Of a DNA stretch of 64,000 nt, positions 31,233 through 40,641 are shown piece after piece. Origin of the DNA: Amycolatopsis palatopharyngis. GTDB lineage: Bacteria; Actinomycetota; Actinomycetes; Mycobacteriales; Pseudonocardiaceae. The notes under the pieces were generated by a model that saw only the letters and a program-made list of their open reading frames with translations, did not search any database and had not been told where the DNA came from. The stretch is from assembly GCF_003385185.1 (NCBI RefSeq), contig NZ_PQHZ01000014.1, positions 83,347 through 147,346 on the forward strand. The letters run 5' to 3'. The position numbers and the translations under genes are program-made. Numbering within the stretch: the stretch's first letter is position 1; each line of letters begins with the position of its first letter.

Positions 31233-33566
31233 TCAGTCGTCATCGCGGTGCCGGCCGTTGACCGGGCGCGCCTCGCCGGTTTCGTCCTGCCGCGATCCGA
31301 GTCGTTTGACCAGGGCCGCCGCACTCGACGTACCGGCCTGGTGCTCGGCCAACGCCCTGGCGAGGAGTTCCGCGAGCCCAGCGCCCGGCGGCGGCTCCTC
31401 GGACGGGACGACGGCCTCGTAGGAGTTGTACGGACCGCGATCGAACGAGTTGTCGTCATAGGCACTGGTGAAGGACGTGCTGTAGGACCCGTTCGAGCGG
31501 CCGCCGGCGAGATCGGGCGCCGGGTCCGGGTCGGAGTCGCTGCTCTCGTCGAGACCACGTCCCCGCGCGTCGCCGGTTCCGGAATCGCGCCGATCGTCGG
31601 CGTACACGGACGAAAATGCTGCCGCACCGAGATCCTCCATCGGCGCCAGCGACGGCGGCAGTCTCAGCCGCGGCAACCACTCACTGATCTCCGGTTCGGG
31701 TGCCGGCCGCGCTGGCGGCTCCGGCGAGAAGTCCGAACCGCTGCCTCCCGTGGATTCCCCGCGAACGGGACCCTCGCCGGTTCCGGTAGGTGTGTCCTCC
31801 TCGGCGCGCCGCCGCCTGCCCGCGGGCCGGTCCGATGAAGGGGACGGATCCGATGGCAGCGACAGCGCCGACAACGCCGAAAGCGCGGACAGTGCCGACA
31901 GGGGCGAGGAGTCCTCCCCTGCCGGGTGCCGCACCGACGCGGTTTCCGCGGAACTGTCGCGGTTTCGGGTGGCACTCGCGGAGTCGCCCCCGGCAGCGCG
32001 CCGGCGGCCTCCGGAACCGCCGGACTCGATACCGAGGCGGTCCAGCACCGACCTGGCCGCGACCGAACCGTGCTCGGAATCGTGGCGGGTGCGTACCTCC
32101 CCCTGCGGTAGCGCGGCCGGACGATCGCCGTCGCGTTCCGCGGACCGGCGACGGTACCGGTGCTCCTGCTTCGCCGGTTCGGGTTCGGGCGGTGGTTCGG
32201 CTTCCACGATCCGAGCCGCCGCGGCCTGCGCCGGTTCGATGTCCGGGGCCAGCACCGGTTCCGGCTCCAGTTCCGGCGCCAGGGCCAGTACTGGCACCGC
32301 GGCCTGCGTCCGCTCCTGCACAGGAGGCGACGGGGGACCCGGCTGCTCCTCTCGTCCGGCCTGCGGGCTCGGCACCGGCGCGACCAACTCGTCGAGGTCC
32401 ATCGGCTGCTGCTCGCCTGCCCCGAACTCGCCGGTGAGCAGCGCACAGGCCTGCCTCCGGGCTCTGCTGTGGACGTGTTCGGCTGCCCGAGAGCGGTGCA
32501 GGCAACGGATGGCCTCGGCCGGACGGTCGAGCTGTTCCTCGACATTGGCGAGTTCGAACCACAGCCGGGCGGTAAGGGCGTGCAGGCCGTGCCGCTCGGT
32601 GCTGTGCACGGCGTCGCGCATGAGTTGCGTCGCCGCGTCTCCCGAACCCGCGGGAAGGTATACGCGAGTGGCCACGGCGAGCCGTAGCCATCCCGCGGGT
32701 GCCACGACGGCCGCACGATGGGGCTCGTCCAGTATCGGCTGCGCGAGCTCGAGCGCGGTACCGGTGTTACCACGATCAAGCAGCGCGCAGACCAGTTCCA
32801 GCACCAGCCTGGAGCGGACAAGACCGCCGTCGGCGCCCTGATCCCGCAGGTCGTCCAGAAGACCGAGGCCGGTTCTGGCCGCGTCGGCGGCGCCCATGAG
32901 ATCACCGTGGCGCCGTCGGTGCCCGGATACGGCCACCCGCAGCAACGCCCTGGACAGCGATCTCGTGTCGTCGTCGAATGCGTCATCGGCCTGGCAGAGC
33001 CGGTCGGCCTCCAGCAGCGCCCTGTCCAGTTCCGGCTTGCGGCCGAGCTGCCCCATGCAACCCACCAGCTGGCTCAGCGCGGCAGCCCGCTGGGCAGGAG
33101 GCAGCCCCTTGGCCGCCAGTGCGGGCCGCAGCGCTGCCAGCCCGGTCAGCGGCAGGCCGACGCTGCGGGCGCACAGCGCGAGATCGATCCGCAACTGCGC
33201 GGCGATCTCACCCTGGCCGAGGTCCTCGGCGGCCCGTAGGGCGGCGACGGCCCTGCCGACCGTCGGCGCCCGGACTCCCAGCCGCACGCTGGCGAGCACG
33301 ACCAGGCTCTCCGCCCGGACCCAGAGGTCGTTCGACCCGGACGCCTCGGAGAGCGCGGCGGCCCGCTCGCCGAGCACCAGTGCCAACTCCGGCGCCCGGA
33401 GCGTCAGCCGGGTCGCCTGGTCGAGCAGGTGCTCCACGGCCCCGTTGCCCACCGCTCCCGCGGTGACGCGAGGTGCGTCCACCCGCAGGTCGGTGTACGC
33501 ACCCGACCTGGTGTGCTTGCTGGCTACCACAGGGACTCCGCTCAGTGTTGGCTCCGGCGTGCTCAC
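31233..33566 (-). CDS. TPR-like protein with long disordered C-terminal half
   Basis: A 777-residue protein of unknown function. Residues about 40-390 are helical and Ala/Leu/Arg-rich in a repeating pattern like tetratricopeptide repeats (ATRLTLRAPELALVLGERAAAL, RLWFELANVEEQLDRPAEAIRC). Residues about 400-777 are rich in Pro, Glu, Ser and Arg and must be disordered. There is no signal peptide. GTG at 33566 has no clear ribosome site. It lies between gdh and ettA on the same strand; gdh starts 96 bases after its stop. Its gene is very GC-rich, which keeps other frames open by chance. Confidence 0.7.
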   Translation of the reverse strand: MSTPEPTLSGVPVVASKHTRSGAYTDLRVDAPRVTAGAVGNGAVEHLLDQATRLTLRAPELALVLGERAAALSEASGSNDLWVRAESLVVLASVRLGVRAPTVGRAVAALRAAEDLGQGEIAAQLRIDLALCARSVGLPLTGLAALRPALAAKGLPPAQRAAALSQLVGCMGQLGRKPELDRALLEADRLCQADDAFDDDTRSLSRALLRVAVSGHRRRHGDLMGAADAARTGLGLLDDLRDQGADGGLVRSRLVLELVCALLDRGNTGTALELAQPILDEPHRAAVVAPAGWLRLAVATRVYLPAGSGDAATQLMRDAVHSTERHGLHALTARLWFELANVEEQLDRPAEAIRCLHRSRAAEHVHSRARRQACALLTGEFGAGEQQPMDLDELVAPVPSPQAGREEQPGPPSPPVQERTQAAVPVLALAPELEPEPVLAPDIEPAQAAAARIVEAEPPPEPEPAKQEHRYRRRSAERDGDRPAALPQGEVRTRHDSEHGSVAARSVLDRLGIESGGSGGRRRAAGGDSASATRNRDSSAETASVRHPAGEDSSPLSALSALSALSALSLPSDPSPSSDRPAGRRRRAEEDTPTGTGEGPVRGESTGGSGSDFSPEPPARPAPEPEISEWLPRLRLPPSLAPMEDLGAAAFSSVYADDRRDSGTGDARGRGLDESSDSDPDPAPDLAGGRSNGSYSTSFTSAYDDNSFDRGPYNSYEAVVPSEEPPPGAGLAELLARALAEHQAGTSSAAALVKRLGSRQDETGEARPVNGRHRDDD

Positions 33567-33596
33567 TCAGCAGTGCTCAGGAGTACCACGAACGCA

Positions 33597-35273
33597 TCAG
33601 TCACGGGTGAGTTTGCGGTGGGTCACCCGGTGCGGACGGGCCGCGTCCGCGCCCAGCCGCTCGATCTTGTTGCGCTCGTACCCTTCGAAGTTGCCCTCGA
33701 ACCAGAACCACTTCGCCGGGTTCTCGTCGGTGCCCTCCCAGGCAAGGATGTGCGTGGCGACCCGGTCCAGGAACCACCTGTCGTGCGAGATCACCACGGC
33801 GCAACCCGGGAACTGTTCGAGCGCGTTCTCCAGTGAACCGAGGGTCTCGACATCGAGGTCGTTAGTCGGCTCGTCCAGCAGGATCAGGTTGCCACCCTGC
33901 TTGAGGGTCATCGCCAGGTTCAGCCGGTTGCGCTCACCGCCGGAGAGCACACCAGCCGGCTTCTGCTGGTCGGGGCCCTTGAAACCGAAAGCGCTCACGT
34001 AGGCGCGCGAGGGCATCTCGGTCTGCCCGACATGGATGTAGTCGAGCTTGTCCGACACGACCTCCCACACGGTCTTCTCCGGGTCGATGCCCGCCCGCTG
34101 CTGGTCCACATAGGACAGCTTGACTGTCTCGCCGATCTTGACGGATCCGCCGTCCGGCTCCTCGAGCCCGACGATCGTCTTGAACAGCGTGGTCTTTCCG
34201 ACACCGTTCGGCCCGATCACCCCGACGATGCCGTTGCGCGGCAGGTCGAACGCGAGGCCGTCGATCAGCAGCCGGTCGTCGAAGCCCTTGCTCAGGCTGG
34301 AAACCTCGACGACGACGTTACCCAGCCGGGGCCCCGGCGGAATCTGGATCTCCTCGAAGTCGAGCTTCTTGGTCTTCTCGGCCTCGGCGGCCATCTCCTC
34401 GTAGCGATCCAGCCTGGAGCGCGACTTCGTCTGCCGTGCCTTGGCGTTCGACCGGACCCAGTCGAGCTCGTTCTTGAGCCGTTTGGAGAGCTTGGCATCC
34501 TTCTTGCCCTGCACCTCGAGGCGTTCACGCTTCTTCTCGAGGTAGGTCGAGTAGTTGCCTTCGTAGCCGACCACGCGACCGCGGTCGAGCTCCATGATCC
34601 ATTCGGCGACGTTGTCCAGGAAGTACCTGTCGTGCGTGACGGCGAGGACTGCGCCGGGGTAGTTGGCGAGGAACTGCTCCAGCCAGAGCACGCTCTCCGC
34701 GTCCAGATGGTTGGTGGGCTCGTCCAGCAGCAGCAGATCGGGCTTGGACAGCAGCAGTTTGCACAGCGCAACCCTGCGTCGCTCTCCGCCGGAGAGGTGC
34801 GTGACCTCCTCCTCCCCCGGCGGGCAGCGCAGCGCGTCCATCGCCTGCTCGAGCTGCGAATCCAGCTCCCAGGCGTCGGCGTGGTCAAGCTCCTCCTGAA
34901 GCTTTCCCATCTCCTCCATCAGCGCGTCGCTGTAGTCCGTTGCGAGCTGCTCAGCGATCTCGTTGAAGCGATCGAGCTTGACCTTGATCTCGCCAAGGCC
35001 TTCCTCGACGTTGCCGCGGACGGTCTTGTCTTCGTTGAGCGGCGGCTCCTGCAGGAGGATGCCGACCGTCGCGCCGGGCTGGAGGAAGGCCTCCCCGTTG
35101 CTCGGCTGGTCGAGCCCCGCCATGATCTTGAGAACGGTGGACTTACCGGCACCGTTCGGCCCAACGACGCCGATCTTGGCCCCTGGGTAGAACGCGGTGC
35201 TGACATCGTCAAGGATGACCTTGTCCCCGACGGTCTTGCGCACCTTTTTCATGGTGTAGATGAACTCGGCCAT
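33597..35273 (-). CDS. ettA: energy-dependent translational throttle protein EttA (ABC-F)
   Basis: ABC-F ATPase that binds the ribosomal E site and gates entry into elongation according to the energy state. The 558-residue protein has two nucleotide-binding domains: first with GPNGAGKST and LSGGERRRVAL, second with GPNGVGKTT and LSGGERNRLNLA. The arm and interdomain linker are of EttA length. No transmembrane segments are present. The start ATG at 35271-35273 gives the typical MAEFIYTMKKVRK beginning. It corresponds to Rv2477c. The SSB-like gene lies upstream on the same strand. Confidence 0.95.
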   Translation of the reverse strand: MAEFIYTMKKVRKTVGDKVILDDVSTAFYPGAKIGVVGPNGAGKSTVLKIMAGLDQPSNGEAFLQPGATVGILLQEPPLNEDKTVRGNVEEGLGEIKVKLDRFNEIAEQLATDYSDALMEEMGKLQEELDHADAWELDSQLEQAMDALRCPPGEEEVTHLSGGERRRVALCKLLLSKPDLLLLDEPTNHLDAESVLWLEQFLANYPGAVLAVTHDRYFLDNVAEWIMELDRGRVVGYEGNYSTYLEKKRERLEVQGKKDAKLSKRLKNELDWVRSNAKARQTKSRSRLDRYEEMAAEAEKTKKLDFEEIQIPPGPRLGNVVVEVSSLSKGFDDRLLIDGLAFDLPRNGIVGVIGPNGVGKTTLFKTIVGLEEPDGGSVKIGETVKLSYVDQQRAGIDPEKTVWEVVSDKLDYIHVGQTEMPSRAYVSAFGFKGPDQQKPAGVLSGGERNRLNLAMTLKQGGNLILLDEPTNDLDVETLGSLENALEQFPGCAVVISHDRWFLDRVATHILAWEGTDENPAKWFWFEGNFEGYERNKIERLGADAARPHRVTHRKLTRD

Positions 35274-35374
35274 GCTGGCGATCGTAGAGTGAGCCCGTCC
35301 ACGCCCTGACGGCGGTCACCGTCGAAGTACCCGTCGTCACCGTCTCCTAACGATGCGACCTCCTCGTTCGCCGG

Positions 35375-35833
35375 TCAGGCGCTGCCCTCACGCGCGCCTG
35401 TCCTGCACATCCCGGCCTGCTGGACCTCCGGCTGCCGCGGCGCCACGGCCCGCTGTTCCCCTCGGCCCTGAGCTGGCCGCCGGACGAGCGCGCTGCACCG
35501 GCTCAGATTCGGTCCCACCGCGAAGGCCTCGAGCTCGGGCACGGCCCTTTGCTGGCCCGCGACCTCTGCTTCACCGGTGTACAACCGACCGGTAACGATT
35601 ACCGGGTCACCCTTGCCCAGCGATCCGTGCACGCTTTCGGCAAGGGCTCGCCAGCAGGACACCTTGACCGCGAGCTGCCTGCCGTCGACCCAGGCGCCGC
35701 TGTCCCGGTCACGCCGCCGCTCGGTGCTGCGCATCCAGAAGCTCGTGACGCTCACCCCGCCCGAGAGTTTGCGTCTGCTCAACTCGCTGACGACGGTACC
35801 GATGACGGTGACCACTGTTTCCCCAATTGCCAT
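35375..35833 (-). CDS. single-stranded DNA-binding protein-like
   Basis: A 152-residue OB-fold protein of the SSB family: GETVVTVIGTVVSE, the VTSFWMRSTERRRDR strand pair, VSCWRALAESVHGSLGKGDPVIVTGRLYT. It lacks the acidic C-terminal tip of the main SSB and ends in a basic tail, so it is a paralogous SSB (Rv2478c-like), not the replicative one. ATG at 35831-35833 has AAGGGGAT upstream. About 100 bases separate it from ettA. Confidence 0.85.
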   Translation of the reverse strand: MAIGETVVTVIGTVVSELSRRKLSGGVSVTSFWMRSTERRRDRDSGAWVDGRQLAVKVSCWRALAESVHGSLGKGDPVIVTGRLYTGEAEVAGQQRAVPELEAFAVGPNLSRCSALVRRPAQGRGEQRAVAPRQPEVQQAGMCRTGAREGSA

Positions 35834-36035
35834 TGCCGATCCCCTTGTCCGAAGCGTCCGGTTCATCTCGAGTCGCTCGCCGGCCCTGCCCGCGTGCTCG
35901 CCAGATCACTGTCTCGCGGATGTACGGCTGATCGGGAGATCGTGTGGAATCTGTGGACAACCGTCTTCGTGTTGCACAACCGCACGGGCGGCGACGGCGG
36001 AAGAGGCGTATCCGCCGGCGTCTCGTGCCACCGGC

Positions 36036-38060
36036 TCACTCGCGTGAGCGGCCCTTCTGCGCGAGTTGCCGCAGCATCGCGTTGTACGCCGCGAGGTCCT
36101 CGTCCCCGCTGGCGTCCGCCCTGCGATCGGATCTGCGCGCCTCCCGCTCGTCCGCGCGTGCCCATTGCACGAGCAGGGCGATCAGCACGAGCAGTACGGG
36201 CAACTCCCCCGAGGCCCACGCGATTCCACCGCCAAGACGCTGGTCGGTCAGCAGGTCACCGACCCACGGCAGGTCGAGCGACCGGTAGAAGTCCTCCCCG
36301 ATCACCGTCTGCTCGTTCATCAGGATCACGCCGAAGAACGCGTGGAACGGCATCGACGCGAACATCATGCCGAGCTTGCCCAGATGGGGGATCCGCCGCG
36401 GCGCCGGGTCGACTCCGATCACCGGCCAGTAGAAGACGTAGCCGACGAGTACGAAGTGGGCGTTCATCGCCAGATGTGCCCAGTGGTAGTTCAGCGCGGC
36501 GTCGAAGAGGCCGGAGAAGTACAGCGCGTAGAACGAACCGACGAACAGCACGAGTGCGACGACCGGGTTGGTCAGCGCGCGCGACACCGGTGAGTGCACG
36601 AACGCGAGCAGCCATTCCCGGGGCCCCGGCGGATCCGCCCTGCCCGCCGCGGGCAGCGCGCGCAGCGCCAGCGTCACCGGGCCACCGAGCACGAACAGCA
36701 CCGGAGCGACCATCGACAGGAGCATGTGGTTGCCCATGTGCACGCTGAACATCGCCGGTGCGTACCGGCCGATCCCGGACGAGGTGGCGATCAGCAGCAC
36801 CGCACATCCGCTGACCCAGGCGATCGTGCGTCCTACCGGCCACGCGTCGCCCCGCAGCCGCAGCCTGCGCACTCCGAGCAGGTAGACCACGGCGAGGGCG
36901 ATGGCGGCGGTGCCGAACACCAGGTCGAAGCGCCAGTCGAACAGCAGCCGCAGCAGCGTGGGCGGCCCGTTCAGGACGTATCCGATGAGCAGTTCGGTGT
37001 TCGACGGCTGGAAGTAGACCTCCTGTGGCGGCGGTGTCCTGGCCAGCGCCGTCGCGATACCGATGGTCACGAACATGACGAGCGTCTCGACCGCGGCCAG
37101 CCGCAGCAGTTGCCCTCCGCCCGCACCGTCGACCAGATCACGCACCCCGCGACTGCGTTGCTGGTGACCGAACACGCCGAGCACGACAAGGCACACGATC
37201 TTGGCGAGGACGAGAAGGCCGTAGTCGGTGGTGAGCAGGTTCTGCGGGGCAACCCGGACCAGTGCGTTGATCACCCCGGAAACCGCCATCACGATCCAGC
37301 AGACCAGGGCGAGCCGGGAGAACCGTCGTGCGGCGAGCGTGAGATGGCTGCCCCTGCGCCAGCCGAGCGCCAGCAGGGCGAGGAGGCCACCAACCCACAA
37401 CGCCGCGCCCACGAGGTGGAACAGCAGGCTGTTCGTAGCCAGGTCGTGGGCCCCGCCGCTGGCCGAATGCCCGGTCACCGCCACCGGGATAAGTCCCCCG
37501 ACGGACAGGAGGAACAAACTCGCGGTCCAGCCCCAGGTCAGGACGAGCCGGCAGCCCAGTGCCAGCAGCAATGCGATGGCCGCGGTGAACAGCCATGCCT
37601 TCGGCTGTTCGATGGCCTCGACCAGGCTGACCAACCGTTGCGGGTCGAGTAACTCCGCCACCGGCCTACCGGCACCGTCGGCCGCGCTGAAGAACACCGA
37701 GGCGACGGCTGCCACGAACCACGCCCAGGCCGCGACGCCCGCCGTTCGCACCGCCGCGTACCCGTCAGCTCCGAGCACACCCGACCGTTGCGGAGGCACC
37801 AGGAAGGCGGCCAGCAGCAGCCCTCCGATACACACCACGGAGGCGGTTTCGGCGAGCACCCTGGCGACGGTGACGCCGTAACGGGTCACGGTCCCGGGAT
37901 CGGGGAGACCGGCGATGACGTAGCCGGCGCCGCCGGTCAGCGCGACGAGGCCGACCGCCAGCACCGCGGCGAGAACGGCATTGACCGCGAGCAGTGGCAG
38001 AACACTGGACCGGGCTGCCCGGTCACGTCGTGGGGCCTGCACGGATCCGTCGGTGGGCAC
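36036..38060 (-). CDS. CopD / CtaG (caa3_CtaG) fusion membrane protein
   Basis: A polytopic membrane protein of 674 residues. The N-terminal half carries a CopD copper-transport-type domain (around residues 200-370), and the C-terminal half a cytochrome-c-oxidase-assembly CtaG-like domain with His-rich motifs (MFSVHMGNHMLLSMVAPVLF, YHWAHLAMNAHFVLVG, MPFHAFFG). Such fusions are typical of actinobacteria and tied to copper supply for oxidases. I take GTG 38060, one base after the stop of the MFS gene, with GAGG in the coupling region. GTG at 38114 is an alternative that would overlap the MFS gene by 53 bases. Confidence 0.88.
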   Translation of the reverse strand: MPTDGSVQAPRRDRAARSSVLPLLAVNAVLAAVLAVGLVALTGGAGYVIAGLPDPGTVTRYGVTVARVLAETASVVCIGGLLLAAFLVPPQRSGVLGADGYAAVRTAGVAAWAWFVAAVASVFFSAADGAGRPVAELLDPQRLVSLVEAIEQPKAWLFTAAIALLLALGCRLVLTWGWTASLFLLSVGGLIPVAVTGHSASGGAHDLATNSLLFHLVGAALWVGGLLALLALGWRRGSHLTLAARRFSRLALVCWIVMAVSGVINALVRVAPQNLLTTDYGLLVLAKIVCLVVLGVFGHQQRSRGVRDLVDGAGGGQLLRLAAVETLVMFVTIGIATALARTPPPQEVYFQPSNTELLIGYVLNGPPTLLRLLFDWRFDLVFGTAAIALAVVYLLGVRRLRLRGDAWPVGRTIAWVSGCAVLLIATSSGIGRYAPAMFSVHMGNHMLLSMVAPVLFVLGGPVTLALRALPAAGRADPPGPREWLLAFVHSPVSRALTNPVVALVLFVGSFYALYFSGLFDAALNYHWAHLAMNAHFVLVGYVFYWPVIGVDPAPRRIPHLGKLGMMFASMPFHAFFGVILMNEQTVIGEDFYRSLDLPWVGDLLTDQRLGGGIAWASGELPVLLVLIALLVQWARADEREARRSDRRADASGDEDLAAYNAMLRQLAQKGRSRE

Positions 38061-38061
38061 C

Positions 38062-39273
38062 TCATGAGGGTAGGCCGGGCCCTGATGTGGCCGCCCTCTC
38101 CCCTGCCTGCTCACGCCGCAATGCGCGGGTAGCCGCTATCGCTGCGGGCGCGATCAACGCGGCGACGAGCCCGACCGCGACGAAGGAGACCGATAGCGAC
38201 GTCAGCTGAGCGATGCCACCGATCACCGGCGGGCCGGCGAGAAAGCCGCTGTAGGCGACCGCTGTGACAAAGGCCAGTTCGCGTTCGCCGCCACTGTCGT
38301 CGGTTCGTTTGCCCGCCTCCCCGGCGAGGCTGAGAGCCACCGGGAACGAGGCCGCGAGACCCGCTCCCGCCAGCACGAAGCCGGCGAAGCCAGCTGCCGG
38401 GACCGGGATCAGCGCGGCGACGCACAGGCCCGCCCCCGCACACAGCGCACCACCGGCCAGCAGCCAGGTCGGACCGATGCGCGCCTGCACCCAGGCACCC
38501 GCGAGCCTGGCCACCGCCATCGCGAGGGAGAAGGCCGAGTAGGCCAGCGCGGCGGCGCCCTCGCTCATCCCCTGTTCGCTCACCAGCAGCAACGCCGACC
38601 AGTCCGAACTCGCACCCTCGGCGATCGCCGAACAGAGGGCGACGGCGGCCAGCAGCCACAGTGCGACCCGACGCGCTGGAGCGGCGCCCCCCGCTCTCGG
38701 CGAAGCGACCGAGGTACGGGTGTCGGCGGCGATTCCCGGCACCGATCGGATCACGAGGCCCAGCACCACCAAGGCGGCCGCCGCGGCGACCGTGAGGTGC
38801 AGTGTGGGGCTCCAGCCACTGGCCGCCGCCAGTGCGGCCGCGGCCGAGCCGACCAGCGCGCCGCCGCTGAATCCCGCGTGGAAGGTCGCCATGATCGGCC
38901 CGCTCGCCCGCCGTTCCACGACCACCCCAGCGGTGTTCATGCCGACGTCGAGCACGCCCATCGAGGCGCCGAGACCGGCGAGTGCGATGCCCAGCGCGAG
39001 CACCGACCCGGAGGCGCCGATCACCGGGAGGAACAGGCAGGCGGCGATCGTCGAGACGGCGACCACAGTGCGTGAGCCGAACCGTTCGATCAGCCTGCCA
39101 GAGGCCAGCGCCGCCAGCAGCATTCCGATGCTGGCGCCGAGCAGCGCGAGGCCGAGTGCGCCGGGCTCAGCGCCGATCTGCTCGGACAGCGCGGGCACCC
39201 GTGGAGCCCACGAGCCGAGCGCGGCACCGTTGATCGCGAACACCACCGTGACCGCGAGCCGCTGTGACCCCAC
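38062..39273 (-). CDS. MFS transporter
   Basis: A 403-residue 12-helix major facilitator, DHA/FucP-like, with Gly/Ala-rich helices and the loop GRLIERFGSRTVV between helices 2 and 3. Substrate is unknown. GTG at 39273 is supported by GGAGGGG with five bases spacing; an ATG 22 codons earlier would overlap the LacI operator. It is divergent from a LacI regulator, whose likely operator lies at 39316-39331, so it is probably induced by the regulator's sugar-like ligand. The CopD/CtaG gene follows immediately. Confidence 0.88.
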   Translation of the reverse strand: MGSQRLAVTVVFAINGAALGSWAPRVPALSEQIGAEPGALGLALLGASIGMLLAALASGRLIERFGSRTVVAVSTIAACLFLPVIGASGSVLALGIALAGLGASMGVLDVGMNTAGVVVERRASGPIMATFHAGFSGGALVGSAAAALAAASGWSPTLHLTVAAAAALVVLGLVIRSVPGIAADTRTSVASPRAGGAAPARRVALWLLAAVALCSAIAEGASSDWSALLLVSEQGMSEGAAALAYSAFSLAMAVARLAGAWVQARIGPTWLLAGGALCAGAGLCVAALIPVPAAGFAGFVLAGAGLAASFPVALSLAGEAGKRTDDSGGERELAFVTAVAYSGFLAGPPVIGGIAQLTSLSVSFVAVGLVAALIAPAAIAATRALRREQAGERAATSGPGLPS

Positions 39274-39315
39274 GAGCCCCTCCAGAGTTTGACGCGGATC
39301 TACTGCGACAGAATG

Positions 39316-39331
39316 ACTTAAGCGCTTCAGT
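39316..39331. promoter_or_regulatory. LacI-family operator
   Basis: ACTTAAGCGCTTCAGT is a 16-bp palindrome with one mismatch pair and the AAGCGCTT centre typical of LacI-family sites. It lies between the divergent MFS transporter and LacI genes, 43 bases upstream of the transporter start and 36 upstream of the regulator. Confidence 0.75.
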
Positions 39332-39366
39332 AAGTCCATCCGTTTTGCCCGGCCTACACTGCGCGG

Positions 39367-40449
39367 ATGAGTGGGACACGCCGGCGGAATCCAACGCTGG
39401 ACGACGTCGCGGCCGCTGTCGGGGTGTCCAGGGCGACGATCTCGAACGCCTACAACCGGCCGGACCAGCTGTCCGCACCGTTGCGCCGGGAGATCCTGCG
39501 GGTCGCCAAGCGGCTGGGGTACGCGGGTCCGAACCCGACGGCGCGCAGCCTCGCGACGCGGCGATCCGGCCCGATCGCATTCATGCTCGACACGGGCCTG
39601 TCCGCGGCCTTCTCCGACCCGGCGTTGTCCATCACGCTGGACGCGCTGGCCGCGCAGGTGGACGCGGAGGGGCACGCACTGTTGCTGTTGCCAGGCGGGG
39701 ACGACGGGGGTCCCCGCGCCGAACGGGTGCTGACCGCACAGGCGGATCTCGCGGTGGCCTATTCACTTGCCGACGGCGCCCCCGCGCTGCGAGCGATTCG
39801 CGACCGAGCACTACCGCTGGTCGTCATCGACCAGCCCGTGGTGCCCGGATCGGCCCGGGTGGGTATCGACGACAGGGGCGGTGCCGTGGCGGCGGCGCGA
39901 CATCTGCTGGACCTGGGCCATCGGCGGTTCGGGATCCTGTCGGCGCAGTGCCTTTCCGAGCCGCGAGGGGGACCGCTGACGTTGCCCGAAGCGATGCGCT
40001 CCCGGTTCAGGGACAACCGGGAGCGGCTGGCCGGATACCTGGAGACGCTGACTGCCGCGGGAGTCCCCGAGACGGACGTGCCCATCTGGGAGACCTCCGG
40101 TCTGTCCAGGGAAAAGGCGATGGCGGGCGCCGGCGCGCTACTCGGGGCACGGCCTCGGCCGACGGCCATGTTGTGCATGTCGGACGAGCTGGCACTGGCC
40201 GCGCTGGCGGTGGCCAGGGAGCGTGGCCTCTCCGTGCCTGCCGATCTCTCCGTGGCCGGATTCGACGACACACCGCCCGCGAGTTGGTCCGAGCCCGCCC
40301 TCACCACGGTCCGCCAGGACCTGATCGGCAAGGGCAGAACGGCCGGGCGGCTCTGCCTCGACCTGCTCGCCGGTTCTCCCCCACCGGCCCCTGTGGTGCT
40401 CGACGTGGAACTCGTCGTCCGGCGCTCCACCGGACCGGCGCCGGGCTAG
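39367..40449 (+). CDS. LacI-family transcriptional regulator
   Basis: A 360-residue regulator with an N-terminal helix-turn-helix (LDDVAAAVGVSRATISNAYN), hinge helix (NPTARSLATRR) and a periplasmic-binding-protein-like effector domain ending in VAGFDDTPPASWSEPALTTVRQD. ATG at 39367 lies 7 bases after TACACT, a good -10 element, so the mRNA is probably leaderless. It should repress the divergent MFS transporter and itself at the palindrome 39316-39331. The ligand is unknown. Confidence 0.93.
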   Translation: MSGTRRRNPTLDDVAAAVGVSRATISNAYNRPDQLSAPLRREILRVAKRLGYAGPNPTARSLATRRSGPIAFMLDTGLSAAFSDPALSITLDALAAQVDAEGHALLLLPGGDDGGPRAERVLTAQADLAVAYSLADGAPALRAIRDRALPLVVIDQPVVPGSARVGIDDRGGAVAAARHLLDLGHRRFGILSAQCLSEPRGGPLTLPEAMRSRFRDNRERLAGYLETLTAAGVPETDVPIWETSGLSREKAMAGAGALLGARPRPTAMLCMSDELALAALAVARERGLSVPADLSVAGFDDTPPASWSEPALTTVRQDLIGKGRTAGRLCLDLLAGSPPPAPVVLDVELVVRRSTGPAPG

Positions 40450-40586
40450 CAGGCTCGCTCCACCAGCACAAGCACCACATCCAGAATGTGGATGATTCCC
40501 ACCCTTTCGAGCGCAGCGAGACTACTTATCCACAGAAGTATTTTTGCGGGCTGACATTCCTTTCCCTGTTCGTCATTGTTGTTTCT

Positions 40587-40610
40587 GTCACCACGTCACC
40601 ACGTCACCAA
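40587..40610 (+). repeat. three tandem GTCACCA(C/A) octamers
   Basis: GTCACCAC, GTCACCAC and GTCACCAA stand head to tail 32 bases upstream of the secreted inhibitor gene. They could be a regulator-binding array for that gene. The rest of the 192-base gap after lacI holds AT-rich sequence and one isolated TTATCCACA. Confidence 0.5.
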
Positions 40611-40641
40611 CAGAATCCACAGGGAAAACGGGGAGAATCCG

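Noticed and set aside
31750..32841. Long plus-strand open frame (363 codons) opposite the TPR-like gene.
   Set aside because: Ser/Arg/Ala-rich composition of a shadow frame in a low-complexity, very GC-rich coding region.
40526..40534. TTATCCACA, a perfect DnaA-box consensus.
   Set aside because: Single copy, no AT-rich unwinding element or replication gene nearby; chance or a minor DnaA-titration site.
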